DNA of 64,000 bases, from contig JAVHZZ010000069.1 in NCBI GenBank assembly GCA_036250195.1, forward strand, positions 15,001 through 79,000, read 5' to 3'. The number at the start of each line of letters is the position of its first letter. Position 1 is the stretch's first letter. The position numbers and the translations under genes were made by a program. Origin of the DNA: Mixophyes australis. Lineage: Eukaryota > Chordata > Amphibia > Anura > Limnodynastidae. Positions 36,421 through 50,012 of the stretch are shown one piece after another. The notes beneath the pieces are model-generated. The model did no database searches. It saw only the letters and a program-made list of their open reading frames with translations, and was not told where the DNA came from.

Positions 36421-37191
36421 TTCAATCCTTGGAGAGAAGGACAGGATTGTGTCCTGTGACCCGTGAGTGACCAACTTGGATGAATCCAATTACTTGGCTG
36501 TTTGTTTATCACTAACCGAACTTTCAGTCACTCCCAACTGACTTTATATTAATCTGGTGGCCCAGATCTTGAGGCTCATAGAAAACAATTTGGGGCCCAT
36601 CTGGGCTAAAACAACCATGTATGTAATTCATTAGCTAGGCACTTCATGAGTGTTAGGGGGAGCTTTGTAGATGTGTGATACAGCACAATGTAACACATTG
36701 CCTGCTAGGTATTTGTTACATAGGACAACAAGAGCCAGGAGAGAGATGGCAAGAGTCAGATAGGCATTGCCACCCTATGTCAATAATATTATACATATGA
36801 GGCACTGAATAAGGATGGAGCTTTTTTTGCCACTGTTAGTAGTGCACTCAGCAGACCACAGTCAATGTAAATAGCTCTTAATCTCTATGCGTAACAGGAC
36901 ATAGCTGTACATCCTGCTATGTAGTACCTTAGCACACCAGTTAGTACAGTTACACCCTGTTGAATTTCAAGAAGCAACTACAGCAAGAGGTGCCTGCACA
37001 TGAACTGGGCTGTCACTGATGACCCGTGGTCTCCGTTTAATCACCAGGAAACATATCAAATGGTACCAGCCATTAGATTGATGCCGCACATAATTCAATA
37101 TAATTTTTTTTTATGGCGATAGATGTCCTTGTTCTACTTCCTTCACAAACCTAAGTACAATAATAATAAAATACTATATATATATATAACC
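36421..37191. other. Intergenic DNA, nothing recognised
   Basis: No coding signal. A short (TA)n run lies at about 37174. Confidence 0.45.
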
Positions 37192-37436
37192 ATCATCATG
37201 TTATTTATATAGCGCCACTAATTCCGCAGCGCTGTACAGAGAACACATTCACATCATTCCCTGCCCCATTGGAGCTTACAGTCTAAATTCCCTAACATAC
37301 ACACAGAGAGACTAGGGTTAATTTTGATTAGCTACCAGTATGTTTTTGGAGTGTGGGAGGAAACCCACGCAAACACAGGGAGAACATACAAATTCCACAC
37401 ATATAAGGCCATGGTCGGGAATCGAACTCATGACTT
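37192..37436 (-). mobile_element. V-SINE-like SINE, truncated head, internal deletion
   Basis: Tail and 3' segment are present (CAGCGCTGTACAGAGAACAC on the + strand). The V core lacks the 'ccggagcacccggagg' portion present in other copies, and the tRNA head ends at GAATCGAACTCATGAC. Confidence 0.87.
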
Positions 37437-38169
37437 TAGCCCACTTCCTAGTGAGGTGGGCAAGATGGGAGCCTCCGTGACCCGATACGCATTGATTCAC
37501 ATCATTTTGTCCGCCAAAATTCAACACACCCCACCCCCTCTGTCCTCACACTTAACCTCCCCTTAGGGATTTCCAGGGGGGAGGAAAGAGTAAAATGTTG
37601 ATAACCATGATATAAACATAACATACAGTGTAATCTGTACATAAGAAGTGAACGTGAGAGGTTTCAAAGGTAGGCAAACTCAACAAGTAAAAAACCCCAC
37701 CAGGCCTACAGCTACTCAAAACTGGTGGATAACTACAATAGTAGCTGTGCAACACAGAATCAAAAGCCTTTTTTAGAACCAGGAGAGGAAGGAGGTTTGG
37801 TTACGATAAATAGGTCAGTTATGGTGGACATCAGCTGACTGTTTGAAGATTTCTACAGTGACTAGTTTGTGTCTCCATCTACCTGTTTCTCACCTCATTC
37901 TAACAATACCACACCACCAGTAGCTGCACAGAAACGCCAGTTGCCAATGACTGCCTTATTACTGTTGGCTGATAATGCCAGTGCCTTAGGATAGCGACAC
38001 ATGCTTTCAACACCATAAGCTACAATTGTTTTTCCACTACCTTATGCATCAAGTGTTCCCTTCAGTTCTTAGATTGTAAGCTCATATGGTCAGGCTATCG
38101 TTACTTTGTGGTTCATGTCACTGTATGTAATTTGTGTCCTGATCCTCTGGATGTACAGTGCTGCATAAT
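37437..38169. other. Intergenic DNA, nothing recognised
   Basis: No supported gene. Sequence returns to ordinary single-copy appearance. Confidence 0.4.
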
Positions 38170-38490
38170 ATGTCAGGGCTTTTTAATGAAAAGTTATTAA
38201 AAAGGGAGTGGAAGGGTTAAATAACAGAGAACTAGGTTTGTTTATTGTGGAAAAATGGTGCCTTAGATATAGAGATTTGTGTAATGAAATATTCGTACCA
38301 AGGATCAAAAAGAGGATAAGGTGTCATCATTTGCGGATCAAAGAAAGAAAGTCTCACCGTCAGGATAGGAAGGAATTCTTTACTCTAAGGATACTTACAC
38401 TGTGGAATTCCTATACACATGAGGTGGTGATGGCAAATTCACTAGCAGAATTTAAAGATTGATTGATTGAGTAGAGGACAACATTACTAT
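38170..38490 (+). mobile_element. LINE 3' remnant (non-LTR)
   Basis: The frame at 38208-38462 contains RIKKRIRCHHLRIKERKSHR and RKEFFTLRILTLWNSYTHEV, then VMANSLAEFKD. This is the typical C-terminal end of CR1/Rex-type LINE ORF2 (RKFF..R...WNSLP..VV.A.S...FK). No RT core remains, so it is a 5'-truncated insertion. Confidence 0.65.
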
Positions 38491-41375
38491 GTAACTACAT
38501 AATGTGGACATATTGGCTATATCTTACAAGTCACATGATAAATTTAGCAATTAATTTGTTATTATTCTTTACCTCAATATTCTGCCAAAAGGAAGTACAA
38601 TGTGTCTGGCAAAATAGAATGCAAAATAAAACAGTTATTCCCGGTAAAAGTGACATCAAAAAATATTGTTTGGTCATGTGAGCTGAAGGCATTTAAACTT
38701 ACTGGCATAATACTGCATGAGGGGAAATAAGACCTGACTCTTTCTGCAGAAAGTGACTGACGTTCGTCATGTTACTAGGTTATCCCTACCTAAAACTTTG
38801 TTCCAATCACTCCTCTAGACTTCAAATATATCAGCAGTTCACTTTAATTACATGCTACCTCTTTCTGTCTTTTTGCTGTGTATTGCAGGACTACTTCTGA
38901 TTCATCTAATCCACAAATATACAATATAGATCTGTATATTTCCTGTATACCCACACTTTATACCACTTTCATAATACAATCTTAAAGAGATCAGGTGCAA
39001 TATCTAGTGCATAATCATTTTTGTCAAGGCCTTCTTTTGCAGTACATACAGTCTTTATGTCACTTCACAAAATACAGTATCTGCTTTCTGTTATTGTTCC
39101 AAGTACCTGGCTCACACAACTCCTCCTCTTCAGGGAATCAACAAATTAGAGAAGGTGGGAAACACATTATGTTCCGAAGGCCCCTGGCAAGGAAGAGGTT
39201 ACACCGTGCTCCGCAAGGCTCCACTCCCTGTCCTCCCCCTTCACCACTGTGGGCAAACAGGTGATCATGGGGCAAACAGTGATAGGAGACAGGTGTACAC
39301 AAGACAGGCACGCAAACAGCCTGTAACTACAACACTTTAATCCATGGAGCCTTGCATCACTTAACACGTATTTAGCCACAGGTCTGGTCAGCAACAGTTA
39401 ACCCTTATTATAGCAGACACCTACATAACATTTCCTAGCAAAGGACCTACAACAGTCAACTTTGTTTTTCTTCGTTGTATTCCACACAACTTCCTACAAG
39501 CACAGTTTGTCCTATCACTACCTCTGTCACCTGTGACTATGCTGATATTCCCCAATAGCTTTCCCTATATGATGGATACGAGACTGGAACAAACACTATT
39601 CGGAATTTAACCTATTCATTCATATTGCAAAATAACATCATGTAATACCTTTGCTAGGAAAGAATTACAGATCAATAACTGACCCAAATCCTGCAAAAGG
39701 TTTGCACCATTAATTTACCTCCATATTACATGTGAATCTAACCACCTTCATAAAATTAAGAAACTCTGTTTCTGTTTCATGTATTTCTGTGTTTGCACGT
39801 TGTAAAACCTATGAGAGGTGTGGCTAGTTCATTTTTCATCAGGGTCAATCATTTAAAGCTGATAGTTTGCAGTCTTGTGAATTTGTAGGTATTGACACTT
39901 CTGAGGATAAGGGTTAATGACGGAGTTAGACTGCTGAGTTGTTTCTGAAAAGGGGTGAGCTGCAAATACATAGCTTAAGTTGTGTAAATGGATACTCAGC
40001 AACAAACATGTAGCAGAGAAGATGAGGATGTTTTGCAGGAGTGTTGGCTGGTCTCCTTGTTAAGGGAAGTAACAAGGGGATACATTTATACAAAGTACTC
40101 CTGTTTGTGAATTTTGGTCAAGCAAGCCCAGATCTCTTTAAATGTTTTTATATACCTTTTTAGGTTTTCTATATAGAATTTCATAAGTAAATTAAAATAA
40201 CTGTGCTATAATATTATTATTATTATCTGTTATTTTGAGTTACAATTACAAGTATAAGTACACCTAAATCTTCCTGATGTAGTCTGTGGAGTACATGAAC
40301 CACATGTAGAGAAACCCTGGCTTAAACAACGGGAATCTAAGAAGGTGCTGACTACCTCCCTTTCAGACACTGGCATAAGAAAATCTACTTAGCATTCTGG
40401 CCAGCTATACTGAAGGGTTAAATAAACCTTGCTAGAGAAGGGTTAAGTGACGCTCTGTTTCACGCAATGACACAATTCTGCCAGAGCGCATCTTGTTTTA
40501 CATGACGACCCACGTCGGCTCCAATAAGAGATCTAAAACTAGGAAAAGGGACAGTAACTGTCGCACAGCGGTGGTAGGAATACTGCCAGCTCTTCTCAGA
40601 CTACCATTAATGATGAAGGGATCGGATGCTCCCTTCTCACCGTGACACCTATGTTTCAAGGGACTCACTCAGAGTATTGGTGGGTTCACTTGATTTCCTT
40701 TCATTGCTATCTTCTATCTGTGTTGACCTGTGATGGGAAGTGGTGTTGTCAATTTAACCTTGCGATGAGACAGACAAATTCTTACCCCTGTGTTCTCTAC
40801 ATCTTAACATCATGGTCTCTCTAACCAACACCAGAAGAGTTAATCTATTCCTCTCACCACACAAACTCTATCTATAACTTATTAATGAAGATTTCAGTTC
40901 ATATCAGCCTTCGCTCTTCTGCACTGTGTAATAACTTCGTACTTTGCAGATGTTATACGCTAAGCAGTGACTTAACACACTTATCAGAGCTCTCCAAGAG
41001 CACTCGGCCATGCAACAACTAACCTAGCATCCTAATGGTTCTTTCATAATTTAGGGCCAAGCAGCTCACAACAAGGTTTTGCAAATAACAGTCCAGTGTT
41101 TTGTTTAAAAAAAAAAAAAAAAAGATTGCAAATGCAAGTTTGTCTTGTACCTTAATGAAATTTAAGTTATATGTACAGTTGGTAGAAAGCTTACTTGTTC
41201 ACACTCCACTTCAAGGCCTCTCTTATCTTAGGATAGCAGCACACAGAATATAATGCCGAAGAAAACTGACCACGGACAAAAGAAAACCCTTTCCTTATTC
41301 ACCACAATTTCCATAAGTCTGTCACCTCATGTTTTAATTTCTGCTATTGCTCTCTTCACAGTGTGGTGATGAATC
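38491..41375. other. Intergenic DNA, nothing recognised
   Basis: Almost 3 kb without a convincing frame. A poly-A run is present at about 41107-41124. Confidence 0.45.
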
Positions 41376-41672
41376 GTCATCATCATTTATTTATATAGCG
41401 CCACTAATTCCGCAGCACTGTACAGAGAACTCATTCACATCAGTCCCTGCCCCATTGGAGCTTACAGTCTAAATTTCCTAACACACACAGACAAACACAG
41501 AGAGAGACTAGGATCAATTTGATAGCAGTGTGGGAGGAAACCGGAGCACCTGAAGGAAGCCCACGCAAACACAGGGAGACTATACAAACACCACACAGAT
41601 AAGGCCATGGTCGGGAATCGAACTCATGACCCCAGTGCTGTGAGACAGAAGTGCTAACCACTTAGCCCCCAT
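41376..41672 (-). mobile_element. V-SINE-like SINE
   Basis: Has the GAT tail, 3' segment, V core (with a deletion that removes the 'ccaattaacctactagtatgtttttgg' block) and tRNA-like head ending at GGGGGCTAAGTGGTTAGC on the - strand. Confidence 0.88.
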
Positions 41673-44600
41673 GCATGAATGAAGTGGAGCTTAGGCAGAT
41701 GCAAAGACACAGGTGTGAAAATATCAATAAATAGCCAGAACTATTCCCAATGTAACAAGCTACATTGATCAAATATGTAATATAGTCATATTAATATGTA
41801 TTATTGTTGATTAAGTATAAAGAGAAAAACTAGTTTAATGTATACAATAATATATTGTTTGCTTGCAATCGTTACCTTGGATCCAATCTATAGTTTATCT
41901 GTAGTCTACAAGCCTGAATGGACAACTTTAGAGTTCCGTATAATAAGGCATGGGAAAAATAATGTTATAGTCATTATGTGTCACAACCATTTCCATATGT
42001 CTCTGCATAAAGCTGTATAAAATTGAATTATGACAATTAAAGTAGTCATTTTAACTGCTCAGCGGGCCTACGTAGATTTCATGGGGCCCTTCCTACGCCA
42101 GTCAAGCAATGATACCTAATATGGGAAAATGTAACATTAGCTTTGCCATGGTAATTGTATACATCACTGATTTAGATTGTTTGGCTTGAGTAAAATAGTA
42201 CAGGTTTTATGGAGTCAAAATACTATTTATAAGACAGCTTGACATTTTGCGATAAGTGCTGGAATCCACAGTTGCGGAAACAATATGAAGAAAATATGTG
42301 TTCACTTGGTTAATCTACTTTTAGGAATGTATAGGGTAAACAATGTCTGTTAACAGTAGCATTTTAAAATTAGTTTTCAGGAAGGAATCACCCTAAGTTT
42401 TTGGTGGCAAATCTACAATGTTGTGGTAGACACAGAGCCTTGTATAGATTTTTCACATTATGTTTCTAGAAATGTTCAGTAAAACATATCACATGCTATT
42501 TCTATACATGTAATGCTATTTCTTTGTATATATGACGGGAAGCCGTTACATTGATTGGTTTGCTGATACAAAAATTAAATATCAACCATTGCTGTATAAT
42601 GGGACATCTTAGGAGAGATGACTAAGCGCCTACAAGACCCATGGGCTGCCTTTCCTGCCAGAACGTCATGACTGAGGACTGCCCCAGATACAGAAGTATG
42701 GTACTGGCCACACTAGAATCACATACAAATGGTCACTGATCAATGAACGCACTGACAAACACAGTGGGATTCACACTGACCTGCTAGTCATAGGGTGGGG
42801 GCTGTCAACAATTAGTTTATTATATTAAGATGTAGAAAAAAAGAGAGGTTAAAATAAAGGTCACAGCTATCATGCTGAAAAGATACTGCAAGCAGCAGAT
42901 GTATTATTAATTAAGACTGGGATGGCTAGATCAGATTAGTAAGCAAAAGAAGTGAACATACTTTGTCTGCATTATGATCACAAATATACCAGATCATGAT
43001 CATGAGTTGAATAGTGTATACAGTGAAACATATGTAGCAATGCAGTGTTAAATTAAGTGAGTTTAGGTGAGTTATGAACATGTAGCTATAAGCTGTGCGG
43101 TCCCTTCCCTGGGGTGAGTTGTGATCCTTGTCTCAGATAGCAGCATCCTTGGGGTGGAAGATTCAGTAAGTGGCCAGTTACAGGAGCGGTGGGGGTGGTA
43201 GGTACACCAGTGTATTAGTGCAGTCTTGAGTGGCAGAAGAGGTCATAACACTTTCTGCTTTAGGTGTAAGGGCTCAAACACAGAGGCATTGAAATACAAA
43301 GATAGTTAAAAGTATAGACAAAATCTTCACTGTAACAGAGTGCTAGAAGCACTTTCTCTAATACATCTGTAGGTATCCCTGTGGAATAGTGTACTAGTGT
43401 TCCCATAGAACGTAAGTGTACCTTACCAAGCACTAATACTCGTTCACTGTAGGCACCGATTAAATTGACGCAAAACAAGGAAAAAGAGTATACAGTATGT
43501 AAAACACCGTTCACTTGGACTATCAGCATCGAAGTGCGTTTCAAGGTGAATGTATAAAATTAACACCTGTGCGTACGAGGACTTATAGTCAAATGTGGTT
43601 ATCTGAAATAATTGTAAAAATGAATACTACTACTAATAATAATAATAATAAACAAATGCATGTAGCGGGCCACGTTACCTACTTTGCTAAGGTGAAAAAT
43701 AACTACAGTCATGAAATATACACGTAAGCCTAATGCTAAAGACTAAAATTGATGAAACGGAGTACAATGCACAAATGATAATGTTGCAAATCAGACTAGA
43801 TGATTACAAATACTATTTCATAAGATATGGCAAATAAGCATTATGTTTATGTAAATATACAGATAAAAACGAAGTATGTACACTGGTCATATATATTTAG
43901 ACAAAACAGGTAGTTTAATAGAGATTGCGAACATTAACGCAGTAAACTTATATTTATTACTGAATGAAATAATCATGCATATTTTATAGCTTTGTTTGGC
44001 AATTGAATAGTATTCCACAATCACATGATAGAAAATATATGACAAGAAATAAAAATAAGGGTAAGTCCACATAACTGAGAGCATTGCAACATGTAAAACA
44101 AAAGGTCAAATCTAAACAACAGGAAACAGAATATTGTAACATTACAAACCCAAAGAATCCCAAACTGCATTTGGAGGGATTCTATTTTCCCATCTCCATT
44201 CATCATTCTTCATAGATTTTTTTATTTTATTTATTAATCTAATGCTTTTACATTTTGCTGTGAAAAGTTGTTTATCTTATGCTCACCATGTCACAGCACT
44301 ACATTTAACTATTAATGACACCCTTCATTGACTGTCCGTTAGATTTAGAAGTTATCTATCTATAATATTATTACAATGGTGTTGGGGGGAATCCAAATCC
44401 CTGTGGCTTATGTGCTATTTAATAGTAATGGGCTTGTTTCTGGGAAATATTAGTCCTAGTTGGAGTTATGTGACTGTATACAAATATAGTACAGTTCCTA
44501 TGTCATATATTACCAAATAAAGTATGGGTTTTGGTTATCATTTATCATAATGCCGAATAGAAAGAAAGAACTATGTAAAATATTGTACCCGAATATTGCA

Positions 44601-46148
44601 GTTAAAAGCTGTTGCAAATCGGTTAAGTAAAAAAATGAAATGAAACAAGAATAATGATATCATTATACGCTATAAAGTTGAAAAATATGAATGTTTAGCA
44701 TTATGTTCATATAACTAGAACACAGTAACATGAATGATGAATAAATAAAAGCTATGCAATAGTGTGTGAACCCACGCTGTGAGCCTGGACTCGGGCGAAG
44801 AAGACACAAGGACATTAGCGTTCTATTGCCTCTTTCTACTGAACTGTTCTCATCGGGCGGTGTTAGTTTATTATGAGTTATGTTCACAGGCGTTTGCTAA
44901 ATTATGCAATTTTATTTTCTGCGTATATTGAGCTATAGAAGGGTTTATTCTAAGATGTCGCCAAATGGAATAGTTAATCGAGGATAGGATAGGACAGGGT
45001 GTCTGGGCTAAACAAGGAGAGTAAAACTCCATATCATCCACTTTTGTCGTCTAGTCAACAAGGACATTGCATGATAGTATTCTGGCCAGGCATCCTAGGC
45101 AACCTCTCACCAGGGAACCAACAGTCACCAGTCAGCAGGGGGAGGACACTTCGGGGCTAGCTGGTCATATTACCACCAATCAACAGTGAGTTACCACCCT
45201 AATACACTCCCCATTTGCTTCATGATGATGGGAACAATCAGGGTTACATAAACTGTGTTTTATAGTCTGTAATGTAGTTCTTGTGTGGTGAATCGGAACT
45301 GCGCTTCCTCACGTGCATACGCTGTGCTACTAAGGAATTAATCTGCCTGGTACTTCTACATTGATTTGCCTGTTTTGCCACCTGTTGGATAGACCACGTT
45401 TTGGTTGCAACAATTCACCTAGGTGATTTACAAAGAACCCACCCGGACGCACGGCCTTCACAAATAGTAACAGGATTGGGGCAAGAGTAGAACTTAAGTT
45501 TCATCTCATTGTGAAATAGATCAGCTGCCAACGTGCAATAGTTAGAATCTGTGGCATAGCAATTGTTACTGGACTCTAAGATCTCATAGACTCAAACGTG
45601 GCCTCTATATGCTCAGAGCAGACAAGAGGGTAGAGAACAAGTGATATGGGGGAAAAGAATGAGGAGAGTGGGCGAGGGCCATACTTTGGAGAGCCCCCAG
45701 GAAGTAGGTAGTACAGGGAAAGCAAGCATGGAGGAGCTGTTAGGTTGGTGCTATTAGTGATGGAGGATGGAAGGTGGCTCCAGCTCATATTTAGCACACT
45801 GTCCAATAGGCCTTTACGTTCACCGCTTACAATCTATAACAAAGAAAATAAAAATGTTATTTGCATGTTAAAATGTATAGATGATATATGTGCCGGGATG
45901 GGAGCTACTATTAGGTTTGTACTGTATAAGTGAAAAATTGTCTGCAAACTTCAAAAGCAACAGCTCCATTGTTCACATGAGGACACATACAATTACAGAT
46001 ACTTTCAATTTCTAGAACACCAAACCCAATGCATTTACCAGGTCAGATAATTTTTATTTCATTGCATAAATTGCCTTGAAGTACTATAGAAAGATAATGT
46101 ATATAATAAATATATATATACATATATAATATATATTAGATAAGCTGG
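41673..46148. other. Intergenic DNA, nothing recognised
   Basis: About 4.5 kb of AT-rich DNA with an (AAT)n patch near 43637. No open frame exceeds about 95 codons and none resembles a known family. This is the longest stretch of the window without a recognisable element. Confidence 0.45.
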
Positions 46149-46156
46149 GTTATAGT

Positions 46157-46457
46157 CAGAGCCGGATTAACAACAGGGCTAAAGGGGCTACAGCCCAGGG
46201 GCCTCGGGCAGCTTGGGGGCCCGACGACATTTATCGCGTCTCTGACTGTCACTTGTTCAAGGAAAATGTTAGGCAGCTAACAGCAAATGTTATGCTGTTA
46301 GCTGCCTGCTGTCACTATAGGACTTACCTCCTTCTGTTGTTCCACTCTCCTGTATCAATTATGTGGTAAGTTGACAGGGGGGCCTCATGGGGGGGGGGGG
46401 TTCGGGGCCTCACAGTATTCTTAGCCTGGGGGCCTCCCTTCCCTTAATCCGGCCATG
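46157..46457. mobile_element. hAT-type MITE (301 bp)
   Basis: The ends CAGAGCCGGATTAA and TTAATCCGGCCATG are imperfect inverted repeats. The flanks GTTATAGT and GTAATAGT are an 8-bp duplication with one mismatch. GC-rich GGGGCC blocks in the interior resemble those of the 8823 and 56279 elements. Confidence 0.82.
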
Positions 46458-46465
46458 GTAATAGT

Positions 46466-48330
46466 GTAGTGATGCCTCACTGCCTTAGTATTACTCTGTC
46501 AACCTTCACCCTTGATTTTTGCTCTTGTCGTCATGAACGTCATGCAAACACTGATATCTTGGACATCCATCTTGATAATAACTATTCTAAAATAGCACTC
46601 TATGCATATCTTCTCGCCCTTACTCCCAAAAACCTCTCTCCCAAATTTGAAGGGGTAAATCTGCATATACAGTTCGCTTTCTGGTTACAAATTAAATCCT
46701 ACTAAGACAGAAGTTCTGGATTTCAATCTGGCTCGCATAACCAAATAATCTTTAAAGCCTAAATTCAAATGTACTTATCAGTTGTATAAATATAATATTT
46801 AGGTACATTCTTGACTAAATGTTACTATTTTCATCTAATTTTGCTCCTCTCCTTGAGAAAATTAAAAAAGAACTGGTGAGCTCACGCCCACTTTTTGTCT
46901 CTAGTGTGGATAAAGTGACTGCTATGAAAATGAATGCAATTGTAAAATGATTATATTTATTACAAACCCCTCCCTGTCTGAGTCCTGTTTACCTACTTTT
47001 CTTCTTTAATTTTATTTCCAAATGTATTTGGACTCTGAAATGCTCTCAGACAAAAATAGAAACTCTGCAACGGCAGATGATGGCCTGGGCCTTTTAAACT
47101 TTAAAAAATATTATATAGAATCTAATACTTCCTAATGCAGTCAAATGTATGATCCATTTCACACCATGGGGTAAATGTATCAAGCGGAGAGTTTTTCGGC
47201 GGGTTTGAAAAACCAATCAGATTCTAGCTATCATTTATTTAGTACATTCTACAAAATGACAGCTAGAATCTGATTGGTTACTATAGGCAACATCTCCACT
47301 TTTCAAACCCGCTGGAAAACTCTCAGCTTGATACATTTACACCCACATTATGGTCTGAATCTGAAGCGGATTTCTTACAAATGATATTGAGTGCTTCCTC
47401 TATATAGATCTCATAATCCCTTAGACCTTAAATAATAAAGTCGTTTCTACAATGGCTTTCTCCTGTAAACATTGGGATCAAACAGCATTTGTATTAAAAT
47501 AAATCTTGGCAACAGCATTTAATATGTCCACATTGGAACAATCCAAATTTTCTCCCTGGTATGAACCCAAATTCCTTCTCCATTTGGTCTCACAATGGGA
47601 TCAGATTCCTTTAAGATTTTTCAGTTTTAGACATTTTCCTGGAATTCTCGGACCTTCAAGCTACACTTTTCAGCAATATTTACAAACACAACATTTCAAT
47701 GATTCTGTTTATCTCAGGCATCAAAAGACTTCTGGTTCTATTCTGGAATCTTGGTGTATGTGTCACCCAAATTCTAAGGGTCTGATTTCCACTATATACA
47801 AAGTAAGTACTGCTTCAGCTACTGTGGAAAAACATCCTTTTGGGATCTCATGGGAACAGGAGATGGTGGTGACACTCACAAATGGTGATTGGGCTTTAAT
47901 ACTTAAGAAACCACCTAAAATTTCAATCTGCATCAAAATCAGAGGGCATTCCTAAAATGATTTTATATTTTATATATTGTTCCCTCTAGGATTCATGTCT
48001 TTTATCCATCATCAGATCACTACTGTTGAGGATGTTTCCAAATGGGCAATCTTGTCCATATCTGGTGGAATTGTCATAAATTTGTAAAATTCAGGTCCCA
48101 AGTAAGACAATTAATTAGAGCTGTTAATGCTTTTGATCTCCCTCTTTCGCCAAAATTGTTTATCCGTCCGCTACCAATGGCAGTTACTAATAAATATGAT
48201 AATAATTTAATTTGTCATATATTCAGTGCTGCATCTTCTCACATGACTGCACCTTGGACATCTCCGGACTCCTTCTCTCACAGCCGTTATAAATAGAGTT
48301 TGCTATGTTTACAGAATGGGGCACATCACT
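46466..48330 (+). mobile_element. L1/Tx1-like LINE ORF2 remnant
   Basis: Near 46580-46640 the translation SKIALYAYLLALTPKNLS looks like the ALYADDLL catalytic block of L1-type RT with the two aspartates lost. The frame at 47506-47955 (LLHLVSQWDQIPLRFFSF...YLQTQHFNDS) and that at 48042-48296 (MGNLVHIWWNCHKFVKFRSQ...LPLSPKLFI) match the L1 ORF2 C-terminal pattern with its HIWW-C block. Several frames are needed, so it is dead. A foldback MITE (47168-47344) interrupts it. Confidence 0.72.
47168..47344. mobile_element. Foldback MITE related to 13000
   Basis: The outer arms GGGTAAATGTATCAAGC and GCTTGATACATTTACACCC pair. The inner CAATCAGATTCTAGCT pairs with AGCTAGAATCTGATTG. The ACATCTCCACTTTTCAAACC block also occurs in the 13000 element, which puts both in one family. 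Confidence 0.85.
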
Positions 48331-48444
48331 TGCATTGTTAACTCCTCTAAAACATTTGATAGAACATGGCTTCTCTGGTTAAATTATTACAACACTGATG
48401 ACAAGTTTTGAAATCAGTTTTTATCAAGATAACTGTTACATATT

Positions 48445-48750
48445 CATCATCATCACCATTTATTTATATAACACCACTAATTCCACAGCGCTGTACAAAG
48501 AACTCACTCACATCAGTCCCTGCCCTATTGGGGCTTACAGTCTAAATTCCCTAACATACACACACAGACAGAGACAGACTAGGGTCAATTTATTAGCAGC
48601 CAATTAACCTACCAGTATGTTTTTTTGGAGTGTGGGAGGAAACCCACGCAAACACGGGGAGAACATACAAACTCCTCATGGTCGGGAACTGAACTCATGA
48701 CCCCAGTGCTGTAAGGCAGAAGTGCTAACCACTACGCCACCATGCTGCCC
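48445..48750 (-). mobile_element. V-SINE-like SINE
   Basis: Tail TCATCATCATCACC, 3' segment with several substitutions, V core and tRNA head ending GGGCAGCATGGTGGCGTAGT on the - strand. It lies just after the L1-like remnant. Confidence 0.9.
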
Positions 48751-48818
48751 TATTACTAATTTTAATCTCTCTATCCTGAGAAAGACTCACTGAACCCTCT
48801 TCCACCCATCTTCCCTCC

Positions 48819-48974
48819 CAGAGGCGGAACTAACAAAAGGTGCGCCCCGGAGCACGGAAGCGGGGAGGAGAGAACTAGGGAGTACAGCTCACTAGCCCCC
48901 AGTGCAGCGGGTCCCATTATCTCCTAGGTCCATGGTGCAGCGCATCTGCTGCACCAATGGTAGTTCCACCACTG
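48819..48974. mobile_element. hAT-type MITE (156 bp)
   Basis: The ends CAGAGGCGGAACTA and TAGTTCCACCACTG are inverted repeats with an exact 8-bp duplication TTCCCTCC (48811-48818 and 48975-48982). Confidence 0.88.
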
Positions 48975-48982
48975 TTCCCTCC

Positions 48983-49734
48983 CATTCCTTACTTTTCCTT
49001 CTCATATATATGACTAATAACATATGACAATATTGTATACATGTTTATTTCTTTGCTAGTTTGCTGTATCGCTTATGTAATGTTTATCTTACACTGTATA
49101 TTTTGTAACATGGCACATGCCTATCTTCAAATGTTTGAATGTATATGATGAGAAATATACCTTTTTGTCATGCAAATAGGATACATCAGTTCGATACGTA
49201 TTCTTATATTATATACCCTTGCACAATGCTAAATGTGAACAAATGCTGTAACAAAATACCAGAAACTTGTCCTGTTGAACTTGATGTATTGCTGCATCGT
49301 TGTACCTTTAAATAAGTTCTTCTGATCTATCAATCACAAGAGCAACTAAAATACTGAAACTTTAATTGCTCTGGTTAGGTAAAGCTGAATCATAGAAATA
49401 TCTCTTAATTTTCATCACTGTAAAATTAGCAATTTTAATGAGAATACTGTTACATAAGAATTGTATGCTTATTACCTGTATATTTTAAAAAAGGAAATTT
49501 GGAAGATTACCTTCAAGCACAACCATAAGATTGTTCTAATTCTATAATTATTTAATTAATTCTGGCTTATCCCTTCGTACAAAACCGCCCAAAGTGCTAC
49601 ACCTACATTCATTTTCAATCAACAATTTCCCTATGAGATCTTTCATACCCTTTATTGAACATATTTTTAAATTTACAAATGTAGGGTTTAATTGCTCTAA
49701 ACCTAAAACACACAGTATAATGACAGAGGGGACA
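48983..49734. other. Intergenic DNA, nothing recognised
   Basis: AT-rich; no gene signal. Confidence 0.4.
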
Positions 49735-49742
49735 TTCTAGTG

Positions 49743-50004
49743 CATACTTGCCTACTTTCGGCAAGTGTAGTCCGGTAGAGGGGCGTGACTAGAGGGCGGG
49801 AGGGTGCGGGGGGCATTTTGGCACCGCCCCCCACAATGGGTTTGTTGCGGGGGCGGGGTCAAAATGCAGCCATTCGCCGCAAATCGCGTCATTTAGGCTA
49901 GGCAGTTGCGGGATGCGGGATACTTGCCCGCTCTCCCGGGAGTCCGTGAGACCGACCCAAATTTCGGGAGTCTCCCGGACATTCCGTGAGAGTTGGCAAG
50001 TATG
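49743..50004. mobile_element. hAT-type MITE (262 bp)
   Basis: The ends CATACTTGCCTACT and AGTTGGCAAGTATG are inverted repeats with an exact 8-bp duplication TTCTAGTG (49735-49742 and 50005-50012). It contains paired 'cccgggagtc' / 'gggagtctcccgg' hairpin sequence near 49935-49980 and is CpG-rich compared with its flanks. Confidence 0.88.
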
Positions 50005-50012
50005 TTCTAGTG